From Mycobacteriaceae bacterium (lineage in GTDB: Bacteria; Actinomycetota; Actinomycetes; Mycobacteriales; Mycobacteriaceae): DNA of 7,540 nt. The position numbers and the translations under genes are program-made. This document shows, one piece after another, positions 1 to 6,185 of this stretch. The DNA is taken from the NCBI GenBank assembly GCA_013362555.1, contig JABFVX010000210.1, positions 1 to 7,540 of the forward strand, written 5' to 3'. The notes under the pieces were generated by a model. The model saw only the letters and a list, made by a program, of their open reading frames with translations, did no database searches and was not told where the DNA came from. Each line of letters opens with the position of its first letter. Position 1 is the first letter of the stretch.

Positions 1-1
1 G

Positions 2-619
2 GGGGTAAGGCTTCGGCACAGCAACATCCTTCCAGCCTGCCCACCGGGCAAGCCAACTCGGATGTCACCTGTTCGTGCAGCAGTCCCCGGCGCCCGAACC
101 GACGAATACCTCGCGACGATGACCGCTTTGTGGGGCAACCGACGATCCGACTACTCCGGCCGCTACACCTCATTTCGGGGCGCGACACTCGGCGTTACGC
201 CGATGACCCCGGGCGGACCACCGCTCTGGGTCGGCGGGAACTCCGAAGCGGCCCTACGCCGCGCCCTGCGGTTCGGACAAGCGTGGCACGGTACCGGAGT
301 GAGTCCGCAGGACCTGCCGACCATACGACAGCAGATTGACACCATCGCGGACGGCGTCGACCGAGACCCCACCACACTGCGGTTGACCACTACCGCCTTT
401 GTCCTCCCCCCTGGCTACCGCCCGCACGCCAGGCTGTCCATGCACCACCTAGGCGGAGCGCATGCTACCGCTGACAGCATCATCGGTGAATTGCTTGAAC
501 TGAAGCGGCACGGCATCACCGCATGCAACCTGTGGATTCCGGTCCCGCCCGACCATGTTCCGCGAGCCATCGACTGGCTCGCGGACAACGTGCTCGGCGC
601 ACCCGAACTGACCACGTGA
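2..619 (+). CDS. LLM-class flavin-dependent oxidoreductase, C-terminal part (5' incomplete)
   Basis: This is the C-terminal part of a luciferase-like (F420- or FMN-dependent) oxidoreductase. The family signatures are ARTDEYLATMTALW, then YSGRYTSF, then PPLWVGGNSEAALRRALRFG, where the glycine-rich loop and following helix end the TIM barrel. Full family members have about 280-300 residues; only about 185 recognisable ones are here, so the N-terminal cofactor-binding strands are missing. The frame is open to the left edge. The first in-window ATG (62) has no ribosome binding site and the family motif begins soon after it, so it is probably not the real start. The 20 codons before that ATG do not resemble the family, so the gene may be truncated or frameshifted just upstream. 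The stop is TGA at 617-619. Substrate and cofactor cannot be told from this fragment. Confidence 0.82.
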   Translation, partial: GVRLRHSNILPACPPGKPTRMSPVRAAVPGARTDEYLATMTALWGNRRSDYSGRYTSFRGATLGVTPMTPGGPPLWVGGNSEAALRRALRFGQAWHGTGVSPQDLPTIRQQIDTIADGVDRDPTTLRLTTTAFVLPPGYRPHARLSMHHLGGAHATADSIIGELLELKRHGITACNLWIPVPPDHVPRAIDWLADNVLGAPELTT

Positions 620-721
620 CACCGGTTCCAGGTCGTGGCGCCCAAGTCGAGGTAGCGCCAGGCCTCAACGACGACGTAGGCACGGCGAACCACTGACCAG
701 GGTTGAACGTTACTGCCGCAT

Positions 722-752
722 GTCCCTACAGTTGCAGGGCAACTCCAGGGAC
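722..752. terminator. hairpin between convergent stops, possible bidirectional terminator
   Basis: GTCCCT (722-727) pairs with AGGGAC (747-752). An inner stem GTTGC (731-735) pairs with GCAAC (739-743) around an AGG loop, with a 2x2 internal bulge between the stems. It lies between the end of the flavin oxidoreductase (619) and the end of the antiporter (780), where a two-way terminator would be expected. There is no T-run, which is common in actinobacteria. The symmetry would also suit a regulator site, but no promoter is expected here. I see no gene in the rest of 620-779. Confidence 0.4.
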
Positions 753-779
753 TGCCGACGGCGACCAGCGCTGATGAGT

Positions 780-2162
780 TCAGGCCCGTTTCGTGCCAAG
801 CGCGACGACGCTGGATGCGACCGAGATTCCGGCGATGACCCACCAGCATTGATGGAAAGCATCGAGGGTGGCGGCCGGGTTCGAGGGGTGGCCGAGCACG
901 GCGACGATCACCGCGACCCCGAGGGCGAGCCCGATCTGGCGCGCCATGCTCAATACGGCGGACCCGGTGGCGAATCGAAGCGGCGGCAGTCCCGAGGTGC
1001 CGGCGGCAAAAGCCGATGGCAGGGCGAGGCCGACGCCGAGGCCCGTCACCAGCATGCCGCCCAGGATCGCGCCCGGATAGTCGGCGTGCAGTTCGACGGC
1101 CGCTGCCCACCATGTCGACCCGACGGCGAAAGCGACGCCTCCCACGGCGATGACGACACCCGCGCCGACCTTGGCGATCAGTCGGCCTGCCAGTATCGCC
1201 ACGACCGGGACCAGCAGCGGGCCCGGCGCAATAGCCAAACCGGTACGCAAGGCCGACCATCCCCACACGGTTTGCATCCACAGGGCGACAGTCAAAATCA
1301 TGCCGCCGAACGCTGCATTGAACAGCATCGCGTTCACCGCCATCAAGGCGAAGTTCGGCGCGCGGAGCAAAGCAGGGTCCACCACCGGATTGGGACGACG
1401 TGCCGACACCGCGACCATCAGCGGCACGCTCAACGCCGCGATCCCCAGCAGGACAACCACGTCGATCGAGGCCCAGCCCCAGTCGTTACCTTTGACCAGC
1501 GCGGTGACCACAGTAGCGGTGCTCGCGATCAGCAGCAGCGCGCCCGCGATATCCGGCAGCGTGCCTGCGTCGCCGGGCGGATTGGGCAGCATGCGCACGC
1601 CGATGTACAAGGCGATCACCCCGATCGGCAGGTTCACCAAAAAGACCCACCGCCAACTCAATTCCACCAGCAGCCCGCCGAATACCGGGCCGAGAACGGC
1701 GCCGAGCCCGCCGAAAGCGACCCACAGCCGCACTGCCGCAGGTCGCCGCTGGGCAGCAGTAGCGGCAAGCACCAGAGCCAACGACGACGGAATCATCATC
1801 GCGCCGCCCACGGCCTGCACCGCACGGAAAGCCACCAACGGCCAGACACCTCCCGCCGTCGCACACAATCCGGATCCGACCAGAAAGACCGCGAGCCCGG
1901 TCAGGAACATCGCCTTATTGCCGGACCTGTCGCCGAGCCGCCCCGCAGGCACAAGAAGCGCCGCGAAAACGATGGCGTACGCGTTCAGCACCCACGACAG
2001 CCCCGACAGTTCGCCTGCACCGAAATCGGCAGCAATGCTCGGCAAGGCAACGTTGACGATGAACAGATCCAGGCTCGACAGCAGTATGCCGACGGCGACC
2101 ACGGCGAGGACCGCGCCCCCATGGCTGCCCGCACGTGCATCGCCGGAAGTAAGTTGTGTCAT
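780..2162 (-). CDS. MFS drug:H+ antiporter, DHA2 (EmrB/QacA, 14-TM) family
   Basis: This inner-membrane exporter of 460 residues probably uses the proton gradient to expel drugs or toxic organics. TM1 carries the DHA2 motif LDLFIVNVALPSI. Motif A follows (GRLGDRSGNK), then motif B (FRAVQAVGGAMMIP), then motif C (GLGAVLGPVFGG) leading into WRWVFLVNLPIGV. Many further hydrophobic segments run to the C-terminus, and the length fits the 14-TM group. A TTG at 2198 would add 12 residues, but I choose the ATG at 2160-2162: it follows CCTAGGG with good spacing and lies 7 nt after a TAGGGT -10. The extra residues would be encoded by the operator. The gene is divergent from an HxlR regulator and shares a perfect inverted repeat with it, so control by that regulator is likely. 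The substrate is unknown. Confidence 0.93.
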   Translation of the reverse strand: MTQLTSGDARAGSHGGAVLAVVAVGILLSSLDLFIVNVALPSIAADFGAGELSGLSWVLNAYAIVFAALLVPAGRLGDRSGNKAMFLTGLAVFLVGSGLCATAGGVWPLVAFRAVQAVGGAMMIPSSLALVLAATAAQRRPAAVRLWVAFGGLGAVLGPVFGGLLVELSWRWVFLVNLPIGVIALYIGVRMLPNPPGDAGTLPDIAGALLLIASTATVVTALVKGNDWGWASIDVVVLLGIAALSVPLMVAVSARRPNPVVDPALLRAPNFALMAVNAMLFNAAFGGMILTVALWMQTVWGWSALRTGLAIAPGPLLVPVVAILAGRLIAKVGAGVVIAVGGVAFAVGSTWWAAAVELHADYPGAILGGMLVTGLGVGLALPSAFAAGTSGLPPLRFATGSAVLSMARQIGLALGVAVIVAVLGHPSNPAATLDAFHQCWWVIAGISVASSVVALGTKRA

Positions 2163-2200
2163 AAAACTTACCCTAGGGCAGTGGGTTTTATGACACAACT
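2152..2200. promoter_or_regulatory. perfect 16-bp inverted repeat, probable HxlR operator
   Basis: AGTTGTGTCATAAAAC (2152-2167) is repeated as its exact reverse complement at 2185-2200, with a 17-bp spacer. Each arm is itself partly dyadic: AAGTT-N9-AACTT for the left arm and GTT-N9-AAC for the right. This suggests two dimer sites about three helical turns apart. The left arm covers the antiporter start codon (2160-2162). The right arm covers its likely -35 and lies just upstream of the regulator's start. A protein bound here would block the antiporter and could autoregulate the regulator. Assignment to the adjacent HxlR protein is inferred from position. Confidence 0.78.
2170..2198 (-). promoter_or_regulatory. 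putative promoter of the antiporter gene
   Basis: On the minus strand TTGTGT (2198-2193) is followed after 17 bp by TAGGGT (2175-2170). The ATG of the antiporter comes 7 nt later, so transcription may start at or next to the start codon. The -35 lies wholly inside the right arm of the inverted repeat, which fits repression. Confidence 0.45.
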
Positions 2201-2215
2201 AGTTAGTGTGGGTTC

Positions 2216-2749
2216 ATGCGCAGAGCAAGCTTCGAAGAAATGGACTGCTCGATCGCCCAAGCGCTGGAAGCCGTCGGCGAATGGTGGACGCTACTGATCC
2301 TGCGGGATGCACTGTTCGGAGTGACCCGGTTCGACCAGTTCACCGAACGCCTCGGCATCGCCCGCAATGTACTGGCCCAACGTTTGGATCACCTCGTGGC
2401 GCACGGCATTCTGAACAAAGTCGCCTACCAGCAGCACCCGGTCCGTTACGACTACCGACTGACCGACAAGGGCCGGGACCTGTGGCCGGTCCTCATCGCC
2501 CTCCGCCAATGGGGCGACACATGGGCGGCCCCCAACGGCCCCCGCGTCCAGACCGTCCACCGCACCTGCGGCCAGATCATCACCGCCGAACCCACCTGCT
2601 CCCACTGCGGCGAATACCTGCACAGCAAGGACTTGCGCCCAGTCCCGGGTCCCGGCGCCATCGAGCCCACCAGCATCTCCGGGGCGAACTCACCCACCAT
2701 CCCGAAAGGACGGGATCCCGGCGGGACCGAAGCGCAGGGCGACAGCTGA
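2216..2749 (+). CDS. HxlR-family winged-helix transcriptional regulator
   Basis: This 177-residue DNA-binding repressor or activator has the HxlR hallmark CSIAQALEAVGEWWTLLILR near residues 11-30. The recognition-helix region follows (FDQFTERLGIARNVLAQRL), then the wing (YDYRLTDKG). After the domain (residues 1-110) comes a C-terminal tail with C-x9-C-x2-C (TCGQIITAEPTCSHCGEYL), a form common in actinobacterial HxlR proteins and possibly metal-binding. The ATG at 2216 matches the usual family N-terminus (MRR.SF..M.CSIA). No strong Shine-Dalgarno is visible, but TAGTGT ends 6 nt upstream, so the mRNA may be leaderless. Members commonly sense reactive electrophiles such as quinones or aldehydes, or redox changes; the ligand here is unknown. 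It is divergent from the antiporter and very probably controls it. Its stop lies only 11 bp from the stop of the convergent gene. Confidence 0.93.
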   Translation: MRRASFEEMDCSIAQALEAVGEWWTLLILRDALFGVTRFDQFTERLGIARNVLAQRLDHLVAHGILNKVAYQQHPVRYDYRLTDKGRDLWPVLIALRQWGDTWAAPNGPRVQTVHRTCGQIITAEPTCSHCGEYLHSKDLRPVPGPGAIEPTSISGANSPTIPKGRDPGGTEAQGDS

Positions 2750-2760
2750 AATGCCTCCGC

Positions 2761-3063
2761 CTAGACCTCGAACTTCCGCCACATCGTTGAGTGCTTCTGC
2801 TCCATCTGCTTGAAACGGCCTTGCGAGCCCAATGCGTTAGCGGTCACCTGTTGGACCTGCTGCAGGTGCACAACGTAGGACCGCAGTTTGGGCGGGACCT
2901 TGCCGAGCAAGGCAGTGGCCTCCATGGCGGCCTGCCCGTAGTAGCCCTGGTTCAAGTTCGCGATCGCCTGCACCAGCTTGGGCTCCAGGCGAGCCAAGTT
3001 GGTCGCCACCGCGTCGAGTTCCCTTGCTATGCGATCAATTTCGTCATAGTCGATCTTCTTCAT
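2761..3063 (-). CDS. small WXG100/ESX-like helical protein
   Basis: This 100-residue all-helical protein has the proportions of an ESX (type VII) substrate. Helix 1 is about residues 4-38 (DYDEIDRIARELDAVATNLARLEPKL...), followed by a turn NQGYYGQAA. There Y41-Y42-G43 takes the place of the W-x-G loop, and a second long helix follows (~44-85, QQVQQVTANALGSQG). No signal peptide or TM segment is visible. A TTG one codon upstream (3064-3066) is possible; I prefer the ATG at 3061-3063, behind a weak GTGAG. It is the second gene of an apparent two-gene operon, 25 bp after the larger partner. Partners of this kind usually form a heterodimer and are exported by an ESX system, but none is in view. 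The assignment rests on shape and motif, not close homology. Confidence 0.72.
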   Translation of the reverse strand: MKKIDYDEIDRIARELDAVATNLARLEPKLVQAIANLNQGYYGQAAMEATALLGKVPPKLRSYVVHLQQVQQVTANALGSQGRFKQMEQKHSTMWRKFEV

Positions 3064-3088
3064 CAAAGCTCACTCATGTCGGAGGATG

Positions 3089-3472
3089 TCAGAACCCAAG
3101 AAAGATCTTGCCCGTTGCGCTGTCGCTGCCGGGAGGCTGCGGCGCCTCGACGTGGGGTATCGCGGGGAGACTGAGCCCTTCCGTGACATCGTTCCTGGTA
3201 GCCCACTCCACGTCGTGCAGATCGCCCTGAACCGACTTCAGCATCTCGCTGAGCTTCGCAACGGTGTCCGCCAGCCCCTTGCCCTCGCCGTGCAGTGTCA
3301 GCACGAGGTTCTCCAGGCCTTCGGACGCACGGCCCAGCTTGGCGGCTTCGCCAACTGACGCCGCCAATCCGGGCAACGGCTCGAGAGCGGTCCACATGTC
3401 GCGCGCCATCCGCTGGTAGCGGCTGGTAGCAGCGTCGAGCGCACCATCCTCATACTCAAACGTGGTTCCCAT
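3089..3472 (-). CDS. type VII secretion-associated (EspC/WXG100-like) hypothetical protein
   Basis: This 127-residue protein starts MGTTFEYEDGALDAATSRYQ. The opening strand-like piece plus D-x-x-x-L/A pattern resembles ESX-associated EspC-type proteins (V-D-P-x-x-L-x-x-A). Two long amphipathic helices follow (about 10-45 and 50-95) and then a proline-rich tail (SLPAIPHVEAPQPPG). It has no signal peptide and no TM segment. It is the first gene of the pair with the 100-residue protein downstream. The ATG at 3470-3472 lies 7 nt after TGATTA, with TTGAGA 18 bp further up, so it may be leaderless. An out-of-frame ATG at 3478-3480 is rejected. A role in secretion is inferred from fold-like features and pairing; the exact family is not recognised. 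Confidence 0.7.
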   Translation of the reverse strand: MGTTFEYEDGALDAATSRYQRMARDMWTALEPLPGLAASVGEAAKLGRASEGLENLVLTLHGEGKGLADTVAKLSEMLKSVQGDLHDVEWATRNDVTEGLSLPAIPHVEAPQPPGSDSATGKIFLGF

Positions 3473-3479
3473 GCGGTCA

Positions 3480-3509
3480 TAATCAGGTCTCCCCCGGGGG
3501 GAGTCTCAA
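3480..3509 (-). promoter_or_regulatory. putative promoter with internal dyad for the ESX-like pair
   Basis: On the minus strand TTGAGA (3509-3504) and TGATTA (3485-3480) are 18 bp apart, and the start codon comes 7 nt after the -10. The spacer holds the dyad CTCCCCC-G-GGGGGAG (3489-3503), which could be a regulator site. No factor can be assigned. Confidence 0.4.
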
Positions 3510-3564
3510 GGGCGATCACGCCCAGAACGTCCCGTGACGTGCGTTGGACGTACATCACGGGACG
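3510..3564 (-). terminator. tandem hairpins, probable terminator of the CMD-family gene
   Basis: The outer hairpin has a perfect 10-bp stem: CGTCCCGTGA (3528-3537) with TCACGGGACG (3555-3564). The inner part continues to pair after one mismatch (GTGCGT with ACGTAC, one G-T pair). Next to it is GGGCG-ATCA-CGCCC (3510-3523). Reading leftward from the CMD-family gene (stop at 3591), both hairpins come within about 80 bp of the stop, before the next promoter. There is no U-tract. I see no coding potential in 3473-3590. Confidence 0.5.
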
Positions 3565-3590
3565 CTCCGGAGGTAAGAAGCCGGGAAACG

Positions 3591-4157
3591 CTAGCCCTGT
3601 CGCACGGTTGCCCGCCGCAGGCTCACCGCGGGAAAGTCGACCGGGACAGCGAGCGCGACGTTGATGTAGTTGGTGAACACGTTGTGGGCAACCTGGCCAA
3701 TGGTTTCGACGATATGCTCGTCACTCCAGTCGTGATCGCGCAGCACCTCCACATCCGCCGCCGTGACCTGGCCGCGTTGATCAACCACTTTGAGCGCGAA
3801 TGCCAGGAGTGCCGCGGTGGCGGGATCGTCGGATTCACCGGACTGCGCGGCTTCCAGGGCCGCACCGCTCACTCCGGCCTTTCGGCCCAGGGCAGTGTGC
3901 GCAGCAAGGCAGTACTCGCACGCATTGCGGTTGGCAACGGCCACGGCGATCTGCTCGCTGAGCGCTGGGCCGAGCGCGCCCGCACCATAGGCTCGGAAGG
4001 AGCCCCACATGCTCTCCAGTGCCGCAGGAGAGTTGGCAACAACCCGGAACATCGCGGGCAGCGCGCCGAAAGCTGAATGGATCTGGTCGAACTGGTCGAT
4101 GACCGGCCCGGGCGCAGCGTCGCGCTCGACGAAAGGCACGGTAGGGACGATAGACAT
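3591..4157 (-). CDS. carboxymuconolactone decarboxylase-family (AhpD-like) protein
   Basis: This is a 188-residue cytoplasmic protein of the AhpD/CMD fold. The catalytic signature of AhpD is complete: a glutamate (SEQIAVAV), then 12 residues later C-E-Y-C, then L-A-A-H. That gives E-x11-C-x2-C-x3-H, the arrangement of the proton relay and redox disulphide. A peroxidase-type role is therefore likely, reducing hydroperoxides or taking electrons in a thiol relay. The N-terminal FGALPAMFRVVANSP and the C-terminal FTNYINVALAVPVDFP match the 'peroxidase-related enzyme' subgroup. The ATG at 4155-4157 follows GAGGAG at good spacing. The gene is divergent from an AraC-family regulator, which probably controls it through the intervening inverted repeat. 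The physiological substrate cannot be told. Confidence 0.9.
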   Translation of the reverse strand: MSIVPTVPFVERDAAPGPVIDQFDQIHSAFGALPAMFRVVANSPAALESMWGSFRAYGAGALGPALSEQIAVAVANRNACEYCLAAHTALGRKAGVSGAALEAAQSGESDDPATAALLAFALKVVDQRGQVTAADVEVLRDHDWSDEHIVETIGQVAHNVFTNYINVALAVPVDFPAVSLRRATVRQG

Positions 4158-4240
4158 TCTGCACGCTCCTCAGCAGCGGTTAGGACTGCGCCGACGGCGG
4201 TATTCCGTCAGTCGCTGCACTAATACTGCCGATCCCAGTT

Positions 4241-4284
4241 GGACGATCTGGTATTTATCGTCTCGCATAGCTACCAGATCGTCC
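4241..4284. promoter_or_regulatory. perfect 13-bp inverted repeat, probable AraC-family operator
   Basis: GGACGATCTGGTA (4241-4253) recurs as its exact reverse complement at 4272-4284, with an 18-bp spacer. The arms are 31 bp apart centre to centre, close to three helical turns. The repeat lies between the divergent CMD-family gene (start 4157) and the regulator (start 4299). Its right arm ends 1 bp before a TACAGT -10. This fits autoregulation and joint control, but the binding protein is inferred from position only. Confidence 0.75.
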
Positions 4285-4285
4285 G

Positions 4286-4291
4286 TACAGT
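4286..4291 (+). promoter_or_regulatory. putative -10 of the AraC-family gene
   Basis: TACAGT is followed by exactly 7 nt and then the GTG at 4299, the layout of a leaderless actinobacterial transcript. No clear -35 is visible, as would suit an activator-dependent or autoregulated promoter. Confidence 0.4.
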
Positions 4292-4298
4292 CTTGAGC

Positions 4299-5156
4299 GT
4301 GACATCGTTCGACCGACTCTCACCTCTCCTTGAGAGGCTGCGGGTCCAGACCCGCCTGTTCCACATCGGACCGCTGTGCGGAGTGACGACCTTCGGCGCG
4401 CAGGAGGGCCGCGGGTTTCTGCATGTGCTGCGCAAGGGCGAGATGGAGCTGACCCACCAGGCCCCGGACGGCCGCCTGGATACGCGGCACGTAGACCGGC
4501 CCACCTTGCTCTTCTACCCACGCCCGCTGGAGCACGCCTTCCACAACGCGCCCACAGCGGACTCCGATTTCGCCTGCGCAACTCTGGACTTCGTCGGAGG
4601 TGCGAACCATCCGCTGATCAGCACGCTGCCGCCGGTGATCGTGCTCCCGCTGGACGCCGTCGACACGCTGGAACCAGCCCTCGACCTGCTGTTCACGGAG
4701 ATCGACCACGTACGCTGCGGCAGAAGGATCTTGGCCGATCGCCTCTTCGAAGTCGTGCTCATCCAACTCTTCCGCTGGATCGTCGACCACCCCGACGAGC
4801 TCGCCCTGTCTTCCGGCCTTGCCGCAGCACTCTCCGACGAGCACCTGGCACAGGCACTCGTCGCAATGCATGAATCGCCGGGCAAGCCCTGGACCCTCGC
4901 CACTATGGCGAAGGCAGCACACATGTCGCGCAGTTCCTACGCCGCGCGGTTCAAGGAGTTGGTGGGGCAGCCTCCTGCCGAATACCTGGCCGGGTGGCGG
5001 GTCACTGTCGCCCAAGACCGGCTACGCACGGGCGCCTCGGTAGGCCACATTGCCGCCGAACTCGGATACTCAAATCCCCCAGCCTTTTCGCGAGCCTTCA
5101 CCCGACGAGTCGGACACTCACCCCGCGCCTGGTTGGCACTCCAGAGCGACCCATAG
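4299..5156 (+). CDS. AraC-family transcriptional regulator with cupin-type sensor domain
   Basis: This is a 285-residue regulator. The N-terminal half (about 1-160) is a cupin-like ligand domain of the AraC type (VLRKGEMELTHQ, LLFYPRPLEHAFHNAP). The C-terminal 100 residues hold the double helix-turn-helix: WTLATMAKAAHMSRSSYAARF for HTH1, the linker PAEYLAGWRV, and IAAELGYSNPPAFSRAFTRR for HTH2, then the usual end GHSPRAWL. The frame reaches back to a TTG at 4239, but that would put the operator inside the gene. The GTG at 4299 (reading M-TSFDRLSPLLERL) gives the typical family N-terminus and lies 7 nt after TACAGT. It is divergent from the AhpD-like gene and probably controls it. The effector is unknown. 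A small hairpin CGTGCA-CT-TGCACG (5175-5188) lies 18 nt past the stop. Confidence 0.92.
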   Translation: MTSFDRLSPLLERLRVQTRLFHIGPLCGVTTFGAQEGRGFLHVLRKGEMELTHQAPDGRLDTRHVDRPTLLFYPRPLEHAFHNAPTADSDFACATLDFVGGANHPLISTLPPVIVLPLDAVDTLEPALDLLFTEIDHVRCGRRILADRLFEVVLIQLFRWIVDHPDELALSSGLAAALSDEHLAQALVAMHESPGKPWTLATMAKAAHMSRSSYAARFKELVGQPPAEYLAGWRVTVAQDRLRTGASVGHIAAELGYSNPPAFSRAFTRRVGHSPRAWLALQSDP

Positions 5157-5273
5157 GGGGCGCTGCGGTGTCAACGTGCACTTGCACGCTCGCCTAGTCC
5201 TGTCCGAGAGTGTCACCCAAGGAGCGCGACACAGACGCGAGCCACGGTTCACCGACGGTGCAAGTAGGGGCAC

Positions 5274-5306
5274 TTCCGGGCGGCTCCCTTGTGGAGCCGC
5301 CCGGAA
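5274..5306. terminator. strong perfect hairpin downstream of the AraC-family gene
   Basis: TTCCGGGCGGCTCC (5274-5287) pairs perfectly with GGAGCCGCCCGGAA (5293-5306) around a 5-nt loop. It is 117 bp after the regulator's stop and has no T-run. It could end transcription from the left, or leftward transcription from the repeat copy at 5388-5510. I recognise no gene in the rest of 5157-5387. A weak minus-strand reading frame (5249-5470) passes through the hairpin. Confidence 0.5.
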
Positions 5307-5387
5307 CGGTCGCGGTTGTCCATCAGCTCAGCCAGATTACGCCTGGGGATCCCAACGGTCGGTCCGCAGTAGACGCTGCGCTGTCGC

Positions 5388-5510
5388 ATGGTGCAATCGC
5401 ACTCTGTGCGGTGTCCGGAGGGGGACTCAGTCACGAAATTTCTTACCCCAACACGAGTTGGGGTGTTCATATGCTCGACGGTAGCCCTCGGCTCGGCTTG
5501 ACGTCATCGG
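5388..5510 (-). repeat. copy A of a ~123-bp structured element with a tRNA-Leu 3'-end-like core
   Basis: This aligns without gaps to 6423-6545 (offset 1035 bp), about 83 of 123 positions matching. Written on the minus strand it has: ATGACG (5507-5502) and TACCGT (5483-5478) 18 bp apart, like a -35/-10; an ATG 7 nt later (5470-5468); and a hairpin ACCCCAAC-loop-GTTGGGGT (5445-5464). The core GAGTCCCCCTCCGGACAC lies within 5410-5428. It matches what I recall of the 3' end of actinobacterial tRNA-Leu. A small hairpin GTGC-AATC-GCAC (5391-5402) closes the element. The hairpins are kept in copy B although their bases differ. The ATG opens a 73-codon frame (to 5249) with no recognisable product. 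Confidence 0.7.
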
Positions 5511-5548
5511 CTGCGTCGCGGAGGCCGCGAGCGTGCAGTCCGGCTTCG

Positions 5549-5956
5549 TCAGGGCATCAGCAGCAGTGATCCTGCCTTGGATCGCACGATCGAGAAGTGT
5601 TTGCGGTCGAGGGTGGCGACCGCGGTCACCGGGAATCGTTCAGCTACGGCGACGACCGATGCATCCACGGTGCCGAGCGGCAGATCCGAATACTTGTCGA
5701 CAAGCTCGCAGATCCGGTCGAGGTCTTCGGGAGTCATATCGATGACGCTGAAGGCGCCTCGCGACACGTCGCGGAGAAAGGCCAGTTCGGCAGTCGGTCC
5801 ACTTCGGCTTTCGAGGAGAATGCAGACCTCGGTGAACACCGGCGCAGGTACGAGCAAAGGGCCTGGTGCGTTTGTCAGGAGTTCCAGGCAGGTTGTGTGG
5901 TGGTTGTCCCGGCGATTCATCAGGGCCACGATTGGCCCGGTATCGACGACGATCAC
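5549..5956 (-). CDS. vapC: VapC-family PIN-domain ribonuclease toxin
   Basis: This 135-residue toxin is a Mg-dependent endoribonuclease of the PIN fold. VapC proteins usually cut tRNAs or rRNA and stop translation. All four acidic active-site residues are present: D5 (IVVDTGPIVAL), E43 (PVFTEVC), D98 (GTVDASVVAVAE) and D117 (ATLDRKHF). The length is typical. The start is GTG (5954-5956), which overlaps the antitoxin stop by 4 bp (GTGA), so translation is likely coupled. It forms an operon with vapB upstream and ends 39 bp before repeat copy A. No mutation suggests inactivity. The RNA target cannot be predicted. Confidence 0.94.
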   Translation of the reverse strand: MIVVDTGPIVALMNRRDNHHTTCLELLTNAPGPLLVPAPVFTEVCILLESRSGPTAELAFLRDVSRGAFSVIDMTPEDLDRICELVDKYSDLPLGTVDASVVAVAERFPVTAVATLDRKHFSIVRSKAGSLLLMP

Positions 5957-6168
5957 CCAGAAGCGCCCGGTCGGCGATACTCCTCGCGGAGAATATTCTC
6001 GACATTTTCGGACAGACCCGGATCGTCGCTGAACGCCCCAGCACTTCCGAACTCACGACGGGCCTCCACAGGGCGAACCAGTTGACGCAGAAATGCCGCA
6101 GCTGCGGAGACCCTCTCCTCCGGAACGGCTTCCGCGAGCCGCAGCAGCTCGTCATGGTCGGCACTCAT
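5953..6168 (-). CDS. vapB: VapB-like antitoxin of the vapBC pair
   Basis: This 71-residue protein directly precedes the PIN toxin and overlaps it by 4 bp. It has an N-terminal helical part (DELLRLAEAVPEERVSAAAAFLRQLV) and a C-terminal toxin-binding tail (DDPGLSENVENILREEY), typical of antitoxins that wrap around VapC. The N-terminus resembles the short helical antitoxins of actinobacteria more than a classic AbrB or ribbon-helix-helix domain, so its DNA-binding fold is uncertain. The ATG at 6166-6168 has no close Shine-Dalgarno but lies 7 nt after TAAACT. AGTTT/AAACT half-sites (6209-6213 and 6176-6180) upstream could be autoregulatory sites. Confidence 0.88.
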   Translation of the reverse strand: MSADHDELLRLAEAVPEERVSAAAAFLRQLVRPVEARREFGSAGAFSDDPGLSENVENILREEYRRPGASG

Positions 6169-6175
6169 GGCCCGG

Positions 6176-6181
6176 AGTTTA
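6176..6181 (-). promoter_or_regulatory. putative -10 of vapBC
   Basis: On the minus strand TAAACT is followed by 7 nt (CCGGGCC) and then the vapB ATG, suggesting a leaderless vapBC mRNA. No convincing -35 is present. Confidence 0.35.
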
Positions 6182-6185
6182 CTCC

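Noticed and set aside
415..1281. Minus-strand open frame with arginine-rich translation
   Set aside because: It overlaps the oxidoreductase on the opposite strand and the antiporter in another frame, and its sequence is typical of an out-of-frame GC-rich reading.
720..2297. A very long plus-strand open frame (and another at 1150-2193) opposite the antiporter
   Set aside because: Both are antisense shadows of a high-GC membrane protein gene. Their translations are low-complexity (rich in R, Q, H, D, or in A, T, P) and match no domain, while the minus strand reads as a complete MFS protein.
3298..3558. Minus-strand frame across the start of the ESX-like operon
   Set aside because: It runs through a hairpin and the promoter and then overlaps the ESX-like gene in another frame; no domain is recognisable.
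4239..4298. Extended N-terminus of the AraC-family protein from a TTG
   Set aside because: It would be encoded by the inverted-repeat operator and does not resemble the family's N-terminus. The GTG at 4299 fits better.
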